A stretch of 64,000 nt of DNA from Acanthornis magna. Taxonomy: Eukaryota > Chordata > Aves > Passeriformes > Acanthizidae. Shown here one piece after another: positions 22,201 through 33,122 of this stretch. The stretch spans positions 558,001-622,000 of the forward strand of contig JAWUZG010000331.1 in assembly GCA_036785705.1 (NCBI GenBank), written 5' to 3'. Under the pieces are notes generated by a model. It was not told where the DNA came from. It saw nothing but the letters and a program-made list of their open reading frames with translations, and ran no database searches. A program made the translations under genes and the position numbers. How positions within the stretch are numbered: position 1 is the first letter of the stretch; the number at the start of each line of letters is the position of its first letter.

Positions 22201-23621
22201 GTGAGCGGGGGGCGCGGTGAGAAGGGGGGCGGGGGCTGGGAGCCCAAAGTGAGCGAACTGGGGATTGGGACCCCCAAAGTGGGCAGGAGGTGCCTGGAAG
22301 CCCCAAAACCAATGATGGGAGAGGGGGGTTGGGGATTGAGGGGAGGATGGTGAAAGGGAGAGAAGAGCAGGGGAAAAGAGGGGTCTGGGACTCCCAAAGA
22401 GAGCGGGAGGGGGATGGGGACACCGAAATTGAGTTGGGAAAGGTGTGTGGACTGGGAGAAGGATGGGCAAAGGGAGGGAATGGTGGGATTGGGAGGGAAC
22501 AAGGGCAGTTCCATGGGGGTCCAGCCCTGTCCCACAGCACTCCATCCCTGCAGCAATTCCCTTGGTCTCTGGGGAAGGTGGATCTGCACTGGGGTGGTCC
22601 CCAAGCCCCCTGTCCATCCCTGAGGCTGATCGGGGGTTCCCCCATCGCAGTAGCCTGTGCTGTGGCAGCTGTGGGGCAGAAGAGTGTGGGGAAGGGGGTC
22701 TGGGGTAAGAGGAGAGGAGGAGTGGGAGGAAGACGAGGAGCAGGAAAACCATGAGGTTTCACCACTCACTGTGTCCCCAGCACCCCCGGCTCCAGGATCA
22801 TTGCCCCCCACATTCCACAGGTGGTCAGGGCGGGGAAGCTCACCCCAAATCTCTCAGGGGGTCTCTGGGAGGGTTTTTTTTTCTTGGAGGGGTATTTGGA
22901 AGTCGCAGTTTCAAGAATTGAACCACAGATATCTTTGCATGTCCCTGGTGAGGATTTTCTGGGCCACAGGGGATGTTTGGATCTTGCAGGACTCCAAAGC
23001 TGAGCCTTAAATGCACCTTGGGGGAATACTCAAGGGGTCCATGTGGGAATTACCCGGTGTTGGTGGGACAGGACATTGGTTTTGGGGATCCCCAGGAGAG
23101 ATGGGGGGTGGAAAGCAGGACTCCTGGAGTGGAGAGAGCAGAGAGGGGCGATAGTGGAGCTGGGGGACCCCCGGCAGCCTGGAGGGGTGGGGGAGCCTGG
23201 AGATGAGGCAGGGCTGGGACACTGTGACGCTGAAAGGGGCGGCGGAGAGAGGGGGAAACCCCGAGTGCGTGGAGTTGGGGGGAGCCTGAAGAGGGGGACC
23301 CTGGGAGCCCTGGGAGCCAAAGCAGCATCAGGGAAGAAGGGACCCCTGGGAGCACCGAAACCCCACGGCATCCCTAAGCAGGAGCCCGGAGAAGGGGGAT
23401 CCCCAGGACCAACGGGAGCCCCATCAGCTTTGAGAAGGGGGAACCCCAGCAGCCCAAAGACAGGAGACTGGAAAGGGGGAACTGCTGGGAAGCTTTTTGG
23501 GGTCACTCTTCAGTTTTGGAGGATTTTATAGACACAAAACACTCAGTGACTTCTAGAGCTGGACTTGGCCAGGAGCAGTCCCCAAGCCAAGGCACTCACA
23601 CCTTTTTTTCCCCCAAACCAG
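22201..23621. other. Spacer between MHC leader and zinc-finger exons, copy 2
   Basis: Counterpart of 5912-7385. It contains two tandemly related segments with TTGGATCTTGCAGGACTCCA phrases (around 22900-23010). No exon is recognised. Confidence 0.55.
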
Positions 23622-24474
23622 GATTTCCCTTTGCCAAAACTTGGCCGGATGGAGAAGGAGGCTGTGAGGAAGAGGAAGATGCCCCAGGACCTGCAGGCAG
23701 GTGAGGAGGAAGTCAATGCCCGTTTCCCCTCTCTTCTGCTCCATGTCCCAGCTGAGCATCGCCTCCGGCTGCAGGACAACCCCACTGCCGACGCTGTCCT
23801 GCAGGGACAGATTGGGGGAATGTCCTTCCCCTTCCCTGTGGCACGGAGGCAAATGCCATCCTCTCCTTGTCCTTCCTCCCCAGGCAATGAGCTGCAGACG
23901 GAGCCCAGGGAGGGCAAAGCCTTGGGGCAGAACCTGGTGGAAGAGGCCGTTTTGAGCGGCTCCATGAGACAGGAGTTCAAGAGGGAGGAAAAGCCTCAGA
24001 GATGCTGCACAAGGAGGGGCTGCAAACCCAGCCCAGGGCACTCTGAGGAGGAAAGACCCACCCTGTGCCGGGAAGGCGTCCGGAGCTTCAGCCAGAGCTT
24101 GGACCTGGTGGTCCATGAGCAGCTCCATGATGGGGAGAAGCCCTACAAGTGTGGGGAATGTGGGAAGGGCTTTAGCCAGAGATCCCACCTGCTGGTCCAC
24201 CAGATGATCCACACAGGGGAGAGGCCCTATGAATGTTCTGTGTGTGGGAAGAGGTTTCAGACCAGCTCCCATCTCCTCAGGCATCAGCAGATTCACACAG
24301 AGGAGAGGCCCTTCCACTGCCCTGAGTGCAGGAAGGGCTTCAAGCAGAACTCCCACCTCATCACTCACCGGCGCATCCACACCGGGGAGAGGCCCTCCAA
24401 GTGTGCGGAATGTGGGATGAACTTCAGCCATGTCTCCAGCCTGATCCGTCACCAGAGGATCCACACTGGAGAAC
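23622..24474 (+). pseudogene. C2H2 zinc-finger gene, copy 2, 5' part (split by provirus)
   Basis: Exon 23622-23700 (79 bp, acceptor AAACCAG, donor GTGAGG) encodes DFPLPKLGRMEKEAVRKRK and on. The finger exon begins at 23884 after CTCCCCAG with NELQTEPREG and runs to 24474. It holds a degenerate finger and then four good C2H2 fingers ([52 protein letters not shown]). Reading is cut in the linker after HTGE by the LTR of a provirus in the opposite direction. The rest of the gene resumes, in the same frame, at 32791. Before the insertion this would have been an intact eight-finger gene; as it stands it can give only a four-finger protein with a few LTR-encoded residues. Confidence 0.85.
24469..24474. 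repeat. Target-site duplication, left copy (GAGAAC)
   Basis: Six bases GAGAAC directly before the LTR start TGTTGTTAAGC, repeated at 32785-32790 directly after the other LTR. A six-base duplication is typical of alpha- and betaretroviral integrases. Confidence 0.95.
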
Positions 24475-25028
24475 TGTTGTTAAGCAAATGCTGGTGCGAG
24501 TCGCGATGCCGCGCTTCCCAGGCTCAGTCCACCTGGCCTCCCGGTGGAGCGTCGAACCTGCGAGGGCTGGGCTTTGCACACGACTCCAGGAGACAAAGAA
24601 CGCGGGAGGAGACCGGTGCCAAAGATCCGCTTTATTAACAGGTCCAACAGGACAACCGAACTGGTCTCATCGGCAGACCGATCTGCCCGCACCGGGTTTG
24701 TGCAGGACATTTTAACCGACGGGCACACCCAATCAGAGGGAAGGAATGGGGCGGAGTTGGGGTCTCGGAACCAACCGAATACAACCGAGGGTGGGAGTAA
24801 TTCAAACGAACCAGTCAGGGGGGTAACTGCCACGAAGTTTCTGGACGAAGGGGCGGGGCCATCCTTGCCATCACGCCCCAGTCCCGCCCAATAGGGGTGG
24901 AGAGAACCCAGATCTCCCCCAGGCCGGCCCTTTGGGGCGGTGCTTACACCCCCGATTCCGACTCTCCTCCCCCCAGGGAGGCCGAGCTGTCTCTAGAGAG
25001 GGCCGGACCCAGGTTTTGTCCCTCCACA
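24475..25028 (-). repeat. 3' LTR of the young provirus
   Basis: 554 bp. On the minus strand it starts TGTGGAGGGACAAAACC and ends GCTTAACAACA. AATAAA lies at plus 24631-24636 and CCAAT-type boxes near 24731 and 24890. Differences from the 5' LTR are all single-base changes, several of them CpG transitions. Confidence 0.95.
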
Positions 25029-26370
25029 CCTCCCCCTTTCTTTTTTAACAAAGAGACGACTGAGCGTCTCACTAGTTTACAGGCAATTACGCAGATTAGG
25101 ATCAAGAAAACTGCAAGTCCAATGTCCCTTATCAGGGAGGCAGCCCAGTCCGTGAGTCCCACATCGGCGAACAACTGTTTAAGCCAGCCTCCGGTTGTCT
25201 TTACCGCGGTGCCGACCCCCTTGGAGAGGTGCTGTATGGTGGAGTTGATCATCCCTTGCACCCAGTCTTTGGTCTCAAATTGAATGTCCTCGATCATTCG
25301 GTGCATTCTGCCCAGGGATGCGTGGATGCTCTCGGATTTGGCCGACAGGTTGAAACAGCACATCCCGGCGAAATCCTCGCATCCGTGGCCGTGAGCTAGG
25401 AGCAAGAAGTCTATTGCGTCTCTATTTTGAAGTGTGGCATGCCTGGTTACCTGTTCCTCAGATAGGAGGTCACTAATGGCTTTTGAAGTAAGTTCGGCCT
25501 GGCGAGTTACCCAGCACTCGAGGTGTCCCAATTCCCCAAGCGCTTTGGCGGCTGCCACCCAGGGCAAAAATACTGAAACCGCCACCTGTTTGGAACGTGC
25601 CCAATGATACACAGTCGAGCTGCAATATGGGTCCGAATTGGATGTCCCTCTTTTAGAAACTACTTTTTCTCTGCCAATTCGAATTTTTGTCATATTTGGG
25701 GTCGCCAGTGTCACCTGCCCGAGGGTACATGGGCCTCCTATGAGGAAGGATGGGATCCCCTGCCACGCCCTATCCCGCAGATCAAAAAGGTTTTCTTGGG
25801 CAGTGCCCGAGGTGCCGGGTGGAACTCGTTTATTGTGGAGGGAAACGGTTGTTGCACAACATCCCCACACCACGTGGCTGCTGTCAGAGCCCAATTGCCT
25901 TGTCTGATGTGATGGTAATATTGTACATACCGTGATGTGGGAGTGTACTTGAATTGCACACAATAGGGTGCCTTCATTGAACCTAATAGCTCAATCTCTT
26001 TTGATTCCTCCTCCAATTTGGGCAGCCCTTGTAGGTATTCCCCCCACAAGAAAAGAGGGTTCCGGATTGGTAGTCTTTGGCACCTCCTCACCAGGAACTC
26101 ATGACAAAAGTCAAGCTGGGTCCGGGTGTTGGTGCGTCTCATGACGTCTACCAGGTCTTCTGGTAGATTTATCAACTGTGCAGGGGCTCCCACCAGGCTG
26201 GTGGACAACGGATCGCTCACGGCCGCAGTTGACAGGCACATCTTATCCTGTTGCAGTGCCTGGGCAAGGGTCACCCAAACATTTTTTCGTGGTTGGGAGA
26301 TGACCCAGGTAGCAACTCCTGGGATCAGCATCAGTAGTATCCAGGCTTGCTTTTGCATGATGGTCAACAT
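24944..26370 (-). pseudogene. env: env of the young provirus, one frameshift
   Basis: Surface plus transmembrane glycoprotein. The first frame (26370-25738) starts with a signal-like hydrophobic stretch (KQAWILLMLIPGVATWV) and encodes the surface subunit. A one-base change near 25780, after FLICG, shifts the frame. The second frame then continues through AWQGIPS, GGPCTLG and the transmembrane subunit, with an immunosuppressive-like helix ending HGHGCEDFAGMCC (CX6CC) and a membrane anchor (IGLAVFLILICVIACKLV). The frame overlaps the 3' LTR start. The stop-free length on both sides of the single break suggests a recent lesion. Confidence 0.85.
25029..25046 (-). promoter_or_regulatory. Polypurine tract of the young provirus
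   Basis: The minus strand reads AAAAAAGAAAGGGGGAGG directly before the 3' LTR TG. This is the plus-strand primer site, perfectly placed. Confidence 0.9.
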
Positions 26371-26509
26371 GATCTGGGCAGAACAGATGAAAGCTGTTAG
26401 TCTTACACTGATCCGATAGTAAAACAGAAAAAAAAAAGGGGGTAGGGGGTCCCGAGAACATTAGGGAAAGGTGGGGAAGGGAAGGTTGGGAGCACGCAGC
26501 CTGCCTGCT

Positions 26510-29220
26510 TTACGGAGCTAGATCGCTGGGGACGCTGTCCTCCGACTCAGGCTCTGATGAGTCGGTGCCCTCCGGCGTGGCATCTCCTTCTGCAGGTGTT
26601 TCAGTCTTCATTTTCTTCTTTCGTCTGCGCCAGGTGACATCCTTGGCTCTGGGGGAAGCTAAAGGCTTTCTGTTTCCGGAGTCTTTGTGGTACGGTTTTA
26701 TGAATTTTCCAGGGACCCACTTTAGACCCGAAGGTGTAGAAACGCATCCGTATCCTCTTCCCCATGTGAGAAGAGGATAGGGACCCGTGATCCTCAAAGA
26801 GTCGGGCTCCTTTGTGAGCACAAGAGGGTTCTCCTTTAGCCGAGCACGGGTGCTGCTATGAAAGTGCCTAAGCACCGGCGGATCTGGTTCTTTTTCTGAG
26901 CAATTTAGAAAGTTTAGGGTAAAAAGAGCTCTCGCCAGCCGAATTGCGGGAGTCTCTGTTTCTAATCCACCTCTCTGCTGCAGGAGCATCCTCTTGAGGC
27001 TCTGATGGGCTCTTTCCACCAGGGCCTGCCCCGTGGCGGAGTGGGGTATCCCGGTGACGTGAGAGATTCCCCATTCCTGGCAAAAATTCCTTACAGCACC
27101 GGAGATGTACGCCGGGCCGTTATCCGTCTTTATCTGCTTAGGGATCCCCAGGACAGAGAAGGCTTGGATAAGGTGGCTAATAACATCCTTTGCCCTTTCC
27201 CCCAGGTGTGCGGAGGCGTACATTGCACCTGAGAAGGTGTCGATACTAACATGCACATATTTTAGCCTGCCGAATTCAGCCACGTGTGTGACATCCACCT
27301 GCCACAACTCCCCACTACCTAGCCCTCTCGGGTTCACACCCGTGCCCATAGACGGCAACTGTAACGGCTGGCAACTTGGGCAGGTAGCAACAATGGCTCT
27401 TGCTTGGTCCTTCTTTAAGTCAAACATTTGCACAAGAGCGGGGATGTTCTGATGAAAGAGGGCATGACTCAATTTTGCCTGCTGGAATCTGTCCGGCAAA
27501 TTTGCGACATGCACCGGCGCAGCAAGCGCATCCGCCAACCTATTCCCTTCCACGATAAACCCTGGAAGGTTAGTGTGAGACCTCACATGCATTACATGAA
27601 ATTGATTCTCTCGGTGGGAAATGAGCTGTATCAGCCTCGAGAGCAGAATTTCGATCGCCACATTTGGAGAACCCGAGAGCCAAGCGCCCTCTGCCCTGGC
27701 TACCACACCAGCCACGTAGGCCGAATCAGTGACCAGATTGAAGGGTTCCTTAAACCTGTCAAAAGCCCTGACAACGGCTGCCAGTTCCGCCACCTGTGGA
27801 GACCCTTGCACCTTTTTCACGTCACTTTCCCACTTTGACGTGACTGGGTCCTGCCACGTGATGACGGACTTTCCAGTAGAACCGGAGCCATCTGTGAAAA
27901 GAGCCAAGGCTTGGAGAGGTTTAGGACTCATGACTGGTTTCTGCGTCATTTTCCAATCCAATTTAAGCAATTGATGTGCTGGATAGTGACAAGATAACTG
28001 GCCGGTGTATGATACCAGTGCGTGTTGAAGTTCTCCACTATTTTGGTACACAAATTCCAATTGGTCTTTCGGGATTGGGAGGTAAATGCATGTAAAATCG
28101 CACCCTGCTAGGGTGGCGAGACGGGACCTCGCTTTCATAATTACCTGCGCCATCCTTTCAAGTGGCATCGTGATGACCTTAGTGGTCTGAACGGACAGGA
28201 AGACCCATTCTATAATCAGAAGTGGATCCTTCTGCCCTTCATCCCACTGGTGGATAAGGCCGTGGAAATGGGGCATCTTTCCAAGAATCGCCAATTGGAA
28301 GGGCAATTTCGGGTCACATCTGTGCATTTGTCTCCTGGCTAGGGCCTGAGCGACCTTCGCCAACGCGTCACGCGCTTCCGGGGTCAACGTCCTGGAGGCT
28401 GTCAGGTCCCGATCTCCGACTAGGAGATTGAACAACGGCGCCAGATCAGCACTCGAAATCCCCAGATAGGGCCGAATCCAGTTAATTTCTCCACATAATT
28501 GTTGGACTTCTCTTAAATTTTTTGGGTTTTCAATTATATTTATTAGCTGGGGTTTAATCGTTCTTTCCCTGATTCTCATCCCCAGGTAATCCCATGGAGG
28601 CCTATACTGGACTTTGGAAGGTTGAATTTGGAACCCTTCCTTCTCCAGAGCCTTGATGACGCTCGAAAGGGTTCTATCCAAACAGCTCTGGGTTCTGGTA
28701 CAGACCAAAATGTCATCCATATAATGGATGATGATGGCATTTGAAGCCAGGCGCCTAACCGGGGCCAAGATGCGAGCCACATATTCTTGACAAATCGTGG
28801 GCGAGTTTTTCATTCCCATTACCATTCTTTCCAATGGTAACGCCGCATGGGCTCCTGGTGGTTAATCGATGGTACCGAAAACGCAAATCTGGGTGCATCC
28901 CTAGGGTGTAAAGGGATATGAAAAAAGCAGTCCTTGATGTCCACTACTGCGAGCTTCCAGTTCCTCGGGAGCATAGCGGGTGATGGTGACCCTGGCTGTA
29001 GGGATCCCATGTCCTCAATGACCTCATTGATTTTGCGGAGGTTGTGAAGAAGCCGCCACCCTTTCCCCCCCGTCTTTTTTATAACAAAGACTGGAGAGTT
29101 CCAGGGGCTGTTAGATGGGACAATATGTCCTTGGTCTAACTGCTCCTTCACGAGCTCGTTGAGCGCCTCTAGATGTTCTCGCATCAGGGGCCACTGCTTG
29201 ACCCACACTGGTGTATCCAT
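26510..29220 (-). pseudogene. pol: pol (RT, RNase H, integrase) of the young provirus, one frameshift
   Basis: The first part (29220-28819) holds the fingers and palm start of reverse transcriptase (PSNSPWNSPVFVIKK, DIKDCFFHIPLHP) and then runs into a stop after a frame change near 28830. The second part (28834-26510) holds the catalytic YMDD, RNase H (ALFTDGSGS, DSAYVAG), the integrase zinc-binding H-H-C-C region (ending CPSC) and the catalytic aspartates and glutamate (WQVDVTH, KTDNGPAY, ALVERAH). It then has a C-terminal domain with WVPGKFIKPY and an acidic tail. All catalytic residues of RT, RNase H and integrase are present, so the element is disabled chiefly by the frameshift. Confidence 0.9.
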
Positions 29221-29264
29221 GAGCCAATTAAGTGCTTGGGTCGGGCGCTCCCCAGTGGCCCCGA

Positions 29265-29954
29265 CTAAAAATCCCCAACCTCAAATGTGCCAATGTTGAG
29301 GGTGGCTCCCCATTGGGACATGACATCCCTACCCCACAGGGTTATCCCAGAATTGGTTATATATGGTTGGACTTTGGCAACCTGACCTTCAGGTCCCTCA
29401 ATTTGGATGACATCCTTGCTCCTGGAAGCCTGCACATATCCTGAAATCCCATGAATATTGCGTTCTGGAGCCTGTTCCTCCCAAGCTAGTGGCCAATCCG
29501 CCTTGGAGATAACAGTAACATCCGCCCCTGTGTCAAGCATGCCTAACCTCGTCACAGCTGCGCCCCCGTTAGAGAGCTTACAGCCTATTACTGGCCTGCC
29601 TTTGCTTATTTCCTCCGCCCAGCATACTAATGGCTGGTCCATGAGCATCACCTGTGGAGAGATGGGCTTGACTCTGGCCAGGACCTGATCCTTATGCAGA
29701 TAAAACGGCGGGTGAATACATGCCAACTGTACTGGAAAGAGACCATCCTCATTTACCTTGGCAATAGCGGGGATGATCCGCAGTTCTCTGGGTCTCTGAA
29801 CATCCGGAACGACCAATATGTAAATTTCTTGCACAGACGTCCGAAGCTGGTGAGATTGCGAGTCTAGTCCGGTAAAAAGGCAGCCCTCAGCCGAGGTCGC
29901 CTCGAGGAAGTCCAATGGGTTGTCGCGGGCGGTGACGGTCCATTCAAGTGGCAA
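29265..29954 (-). CDS. pro: pro (aspartic protease) of the young provirus
   Basis: A 229-codon frame following gag in a different reading frame, so expression would need ribosomal frameshifting. The N-terminal half (GLDSQSHQLRTSVQ, ACIHPPFYLHKDQVLARVK) may be a degenerate dUTPase-like or spacer segment; this is uncertain. The C-terminal half has the retroviral protease active site LDTGADVTVI and the GRDVM flap-end motif. It is intact by inspection. Confidence 0.75.
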   Translation of the reverse strand: MPLEWTVTARDNPLDFLEATSAEGCLFTGLDSQSHQLRTSVQEIYILVVPDVQRPRELRIIPAIAKVNEDGLFPVQLACIHPPFYLHKDQVLARVKPISPQVMLMDQPLVCWAEEISKGRPVIGCKLSNGGAAVTRLGMLDTGADVTVISKADWPLAWEEQAPERNIHGISGYVQASRSKDVIQIEGPEGQVAKVQPYITNSGITLWGRDVMSQWGATLNIGTFEVGDF

Positions 29955-30004
29955 CTTGGCGGTGTCCTCAGTGCGACGTGGGCCCGCCTCTACACGCCGC
30001 TCAC

Positions 30005-31894
30005 CTAGTTTCCCTTTTTGCTCCCAGGGAGGGGGGTAGGGGAAGAAAGAGAGGACGCATTAGGGGTTTTTTTAAACGGCTTTTTCTGAAATTTCCGACC
30101 GCCTTGTTTGCATTCGATGGCAAAATGTCCCTTACGCCCACATTTGAAGCACTCCGCCTCCTTGTCCACCACCTGTACGGTTGGTGAACTGGCGGCATCA
30201 GTGTCAGCTTGGATCAGGCTAAGTCTCGACCAGCAAGCCTTAACTATTTGATCCACTGTTGGCAAGGGCTCATGTGGGAGTATAAGAATGATATCCCGAC
30301 AAACCTTATTGGCTCTCCTCATTGCTAATTCCTGCAAGGCCGTCTGCCTTAGTTTAGCATCCGAGACCTGTTTATTAATGGCCAGACGGAGCCTTTCGAT
30401 AAAGGTCACGAATGGTTCCGCCGGACCTTGCCGGATATCAAGATATGACTGCATTGGTGTCGTTATTGGTGGCATTCCTAGGTAAACCCGTTCCGCTATT
30501 CCCGCAACGCTCCTTAATATGTCGGGTGCGATTCGTTGTGCTTGCACCTGGGGCTTAGTGAAGTCCCCTTCACCGTTCAATAAATCTAATGGAGACTCCC
30601 TCATGCCTCTAAGTGCCGGCAACGTTGCTATTAGCTCTTTCAGCTGGGCTTTCCATTCCCGCAACCAAACCCCATATTCTGTTTCCGATAACAGGCACTC
30701 CATGATCATCTTAACATCATGGGGTACGAGCAGGCTGGAAGCCAGGGTCGCATGCAGCTGGGACTTGAAGTATTTACTCTCTCGACCAAACTCCTTCTCG
30801 TCCCTGCACAAATCCTTCAAATCCTTGCGATTCAAAGGCTCCCAAATCGCATTCTGGTCTCGATTCGTGATCATAACCAGAGCAGCTAGGATACCAGAAT
30901 CTATGCTTTCCTCGGACGCCACCCTCCTCACTCCCCCGTTCTCTGAATTGAAATTAGGAGCTAGTCGGAATTTCCGGGTCTGGGAAACTGGGGGAGGGGC
31001 GTGGGAACCGGAAGGGAGAGCGTGGGAAACAGGAAGCTCGTCGATGGAGGCGGGGTCAGGAGCAGAAGGGGTGGGGCAGTGATGGGGAAGGGGAGGATCT
31101 AGGGAAAGGGAGGGGTTTACGGAAAGGGAGGGGTCGACGAAAGTTCCCACCCTCTCTCGTCCCGCCCCCGGGGTGGGGATATCGAAATAGGCAGGAGGGA
31201 CGAGGGGCGAGGTGTACGAAGGAAGGGGTGGGGAGTCCTCTCGGGGCAAGGGATCCTGGGAAGAAGAAAGGGAAAGTCGGGTGGCCATGCGGTCTTCGCC
31301 ATTTTGTCCTGCAGGACGACCTTGGCGGCCATCTTGTCTGCTCGCATGGTCTACCACAACCGAGGATGAAACCGGGGAGAACTGTTTTTTAAACGCAACT
31401 GGGGTGGAGAGGGAAAAGGACACATGCTTGGGAGTGCTCGGAGGGTTCATGACTCCCTCACGAGCAGGGGAAGGAGGGCAGCAAGAAGTGCCCGAGAGCT
31501 GCTGGCACCTCGGAGCCTCTTGGCTGGATGCACTTGTCACTGCACCCCTAGCAGGAATGGGATCGGGATTAGAAGGAACAGGGGTAGGTTCACGCGAAGG
31601 GTTTGATAAAACAGGCTTAGAGAGCTTTGAAGCGCTCCGGCAGACCGTCAGGAGGACAAAATGTCTCTCAACCGACCGGTCACCGAGGCCCCTCGAAGAC
31701 ATCATCCTTGCCTCGACCTTCCTCCAGAAGGCAGCCGAGAGAGCCTTGTCGGGACGAGTTTGGGGAAACTCGCGAAAAATCCATACGACAAGGTCCCTCA
31801 ACCGTGGCTTCGAAAAGGATAGGCGATGAAAATAAAACGAAGATTTAAGGTTAACATAAAACTCCCTCTTTTCAGCTGAGAGCTTAGCCCCCAT
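30005..31894 (-). CDS. gag: gag of the young provirus
   Basis: About 629 residues from the Met chosen because it begins MGAKLS, an N-myristoylation signal (the open frame extends 23 codons further upstream). Regions in order: a matrix-like helical part to about residue 90; a proline/serine-rich stretch to about 330; capsid with the major homology region (QGPAEPFVTFIERL) near residue 485; and nucleocapsid with a single zinc knuckle CFKCGRKGHFAIEC near residue 576, followed by a lysine-rich tail. No stops. Gag would make particles for viral assembly. Whether it is expressed cannot be judged from sequence. Confidence 0.9.
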   Translation of the reverse strand: MGAKLSAEKREFYVNLKSSFYFHRLSFSKPRLRDLVVWIFREFPQTRPDKALSAAFWRKVEARMMSSRGLGDRSVERHFVLLTVCRSASKLSKPVLSNPSREPTPVPSNPDPIPARGAVTSASSQEAPRCQQLSGTSCCPPSPAREGVMNPPSTPKHVSFSLSTPVAFKKQFSPVSSSVVVDHASRQDGRQGRPAGQNGEDRMATRLSLSSSQDPLPREDSPPLPSYTSPLVPPAYFDIPTPGAGRERVGTFVDPSLSVNPSLSLDPPLPHHCPTPSAPDPASIDELPVSHALPSGSHAPPPVSQTRKFRLAPNFNSENGGVRRVASEESIDSGILAALVMITNRDQNAIWEPLNRKDLKDLCRDEKEFGRESKYFKSQLHATLASSLLVPHDVKMIMECLLSETEYGVWLREWKAQLKELIATLPALRGMRESPLDLLNGEGDFTKPQVQAQRIAPDILRSVAGIAERVYLGMPPITTPMQSYLDIRQGPAEPFVTFIERLRLAINKQVSDAKLRQTALQELAMRRANKVCRDIILILPHEPLPTVDQIVKACWSRLSLIQADTDAASSPTVQVVDKEAECFKCGRKGHFAIECKQGGRKFQKKPFKKTPNASSLSSPTPLPGSKKGN

Positions 31895-32210
31895 CTCAGC
31901 TGAAAAACCGTTCACCCAGCCGCCTGAAAAGCGATAAAATAAAACTAAGGTGAAGGAGAGCAAGCGCTTGGGTTCTTACCCAGTGGCTATCCGAACCCAT
32001 GCTGCCTCTCTGACGTCCGTCACGGAGCTTGCCGCCCTTCAACAGAAAACTGCAGCGGCTAGTCCTCCTTAGCCAGGAACAAGTCTCTAAGCTGCTAGTC
32101 CACAGCGTCGAAATCCGGTCCTTCAGGTCCTGGGAGCACCACTCCACAACGGTGGGTGTGCTACACGCAGGACCGATGGCCACACCAACGGTTGACCTCC
32201 ACGTCTCGTG

Positions 32211-32228
32211 CCACACGTTCAGGCACCA
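32211..32228 (-). promoter_or_regulatory. Candidate primer-binding site of the young provirus
   Basis: Minus strand TGGTGCCTGAACGTGTGG, two bases from the 5' LTR end, which is the correct position. It does not match the tRNA-Trp site at 1124-1141. I cannot name the tRNA with confidence. Confidence 0.6.
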
Positions 32229-32230
32229 GT

Positions 32231-32784
32231 TGTTGTTAAGCAAATGCTGGTGCGAGTCGCGATGCCGCGCTTCCCAGGCTCAGTCCACCTGGCCTCCCGG
32301 TGGAGCGTCGAACCTGCGAGGGCTGGGCTTCGCACACGACTCCAGGAGACAAAGAACACGGGAGGAGACCGGTGCCAAAGATCCGCTTTATTAACAGGTC
32401 CAATGGGACAACCGAACTGGTCTCATCGGCAGACCGATCTGCCCGCACCGGGTTTGTGCAGGACATTTTAACCGACGGGCACACCCAATCAGAGGGAAGG
32501 AATGGGGCGGAGTTGGGGTCTCGGAACCAACCGAATACAACCGAGGGTGGGAGTAATTCAAACGAACCAGTCAGGGGGGTAACTGCCACGAAGTTTCTGG
32601 ACGAAGGGGCGGGGCCATCCTTGCCATCACACCCCAGTCCCGCCCAATAGGGGTGGAGAGAACCCAGATCTCCCCCAGGCCAGCCCTTGGGGGCGGTGCT
32701 TACACCCCCAATTCCGACTCTCCTCCCCCCAGGGAGGCCGAGCTGTCTCTAGAGAGGGCCGGACCCAGGTTTTGTCCCTCCACA
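32231..32784 (-). repeat. 5' LTR of the young provirus
   Basis: 554 bp partner of 24475-25028. On the plus strand it begins TGTTGTTAAGC and ends CCCTCCACA, and is followed by the second GAGAAC target copy. Confidence 0.95.
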
Positions 32785-33122
32785 GAGAACGGCCCTACGA
32801 GTGCGGGGAATGTGGGAAGAGCTTCAGCCAGAGCTCCCACCTGATCCGCCACCAGAGCATCCACACTGGGGAGAGGCCCTATGAGTGTTCCGAGTGTGGG
32901 AAGAGGTTTCCAACCAGCTCAGAACTCCTCCTGCATCAGCGGATTCACAGAGAGGAGAGGCCCTTCCGCTGCCCCAACTGCAGGAAGGGCTTCAAGCACA
33001 ACTCCACCCTCATCACCCACCGGCGCATCCACACTGGGGAGAGGCCCTATGAGTGTCCCAAGTGTGGGAAGAGCTTCTCCAGGAGCTCTCACTTGACCCG
33101 ACACCAGCGGAGGCACCTGTAA
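32785..33122 (+). pseudogene. C2H2 zinc-finger gene, copy 2, 3' part
   Basis: Starts with the right copy of the target duplication and continues in the linker frame into four fingers ([52 protein letters not shown]), ending TAA at 33120-33122. It has no start codon or promoter of its own other than the antisense side of the proviral LTR. An in-frame ghost finger ([15 protein letters not shown], first His replaced by Pro) follows the stop to about 33212. Confidence 0.85.

Larger units (their letters stand above)
24475..32784 (-). mobile_element. Young alpha/betaretrovirus-like provirus in the zinc-finger gene
   Basis: 8,310 bp, minus strand, with the complete order 5' LTR, PBS, gag, pro, pol, env, PPT, 3' LTR. 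The two LTRs are 554 bp each and differ at 8 positions (1.4%), so the insertion is recent on an avian time scale. Gag is a full open frame with a CCHC knuckle and major homology region. The protease keeps its DTG. Pol is broken by one frameshift near 28830 and env by one near 25780. The pol features (YMDD, the integrase ending in GRGYGC and WVPGKFIKPY) point to the alpha/beta branch, and the env transmembrane part carries a CX6CC motif. The host gene it hit is a zinc-finger gene that is uninterrupted in the two sister cassettes. Confidence 0.95.

Noticed and set aside
20828..22765. A 645-codon minus-strand open frame
   Set aside because: It runs through the ATAGAT microsatellite and antisense through the MHC leader exon and its CpG island. 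Proline/serine-rich composition and lack of domains show it is open only because of base composition.
22130..23700. In-frame fusion of the MHC leader to the zinc-finger protein
   Set aside because: The leader exon ends two bases into a codon. Joining its GTGAGC donor to the 79 bp exon puts the zinc-finger exon out of frame and soon meets a stop, so a leader-zinc-finger fusion protein is not supported, although a shared promoter remains possible.
24475..32784. A host retrogene interpretation of the large pol frame
   Set aside because: It lies between matched LTRs with target duplication, PPT and gag/pro/env in order, so it is an ordinary proviral pol.
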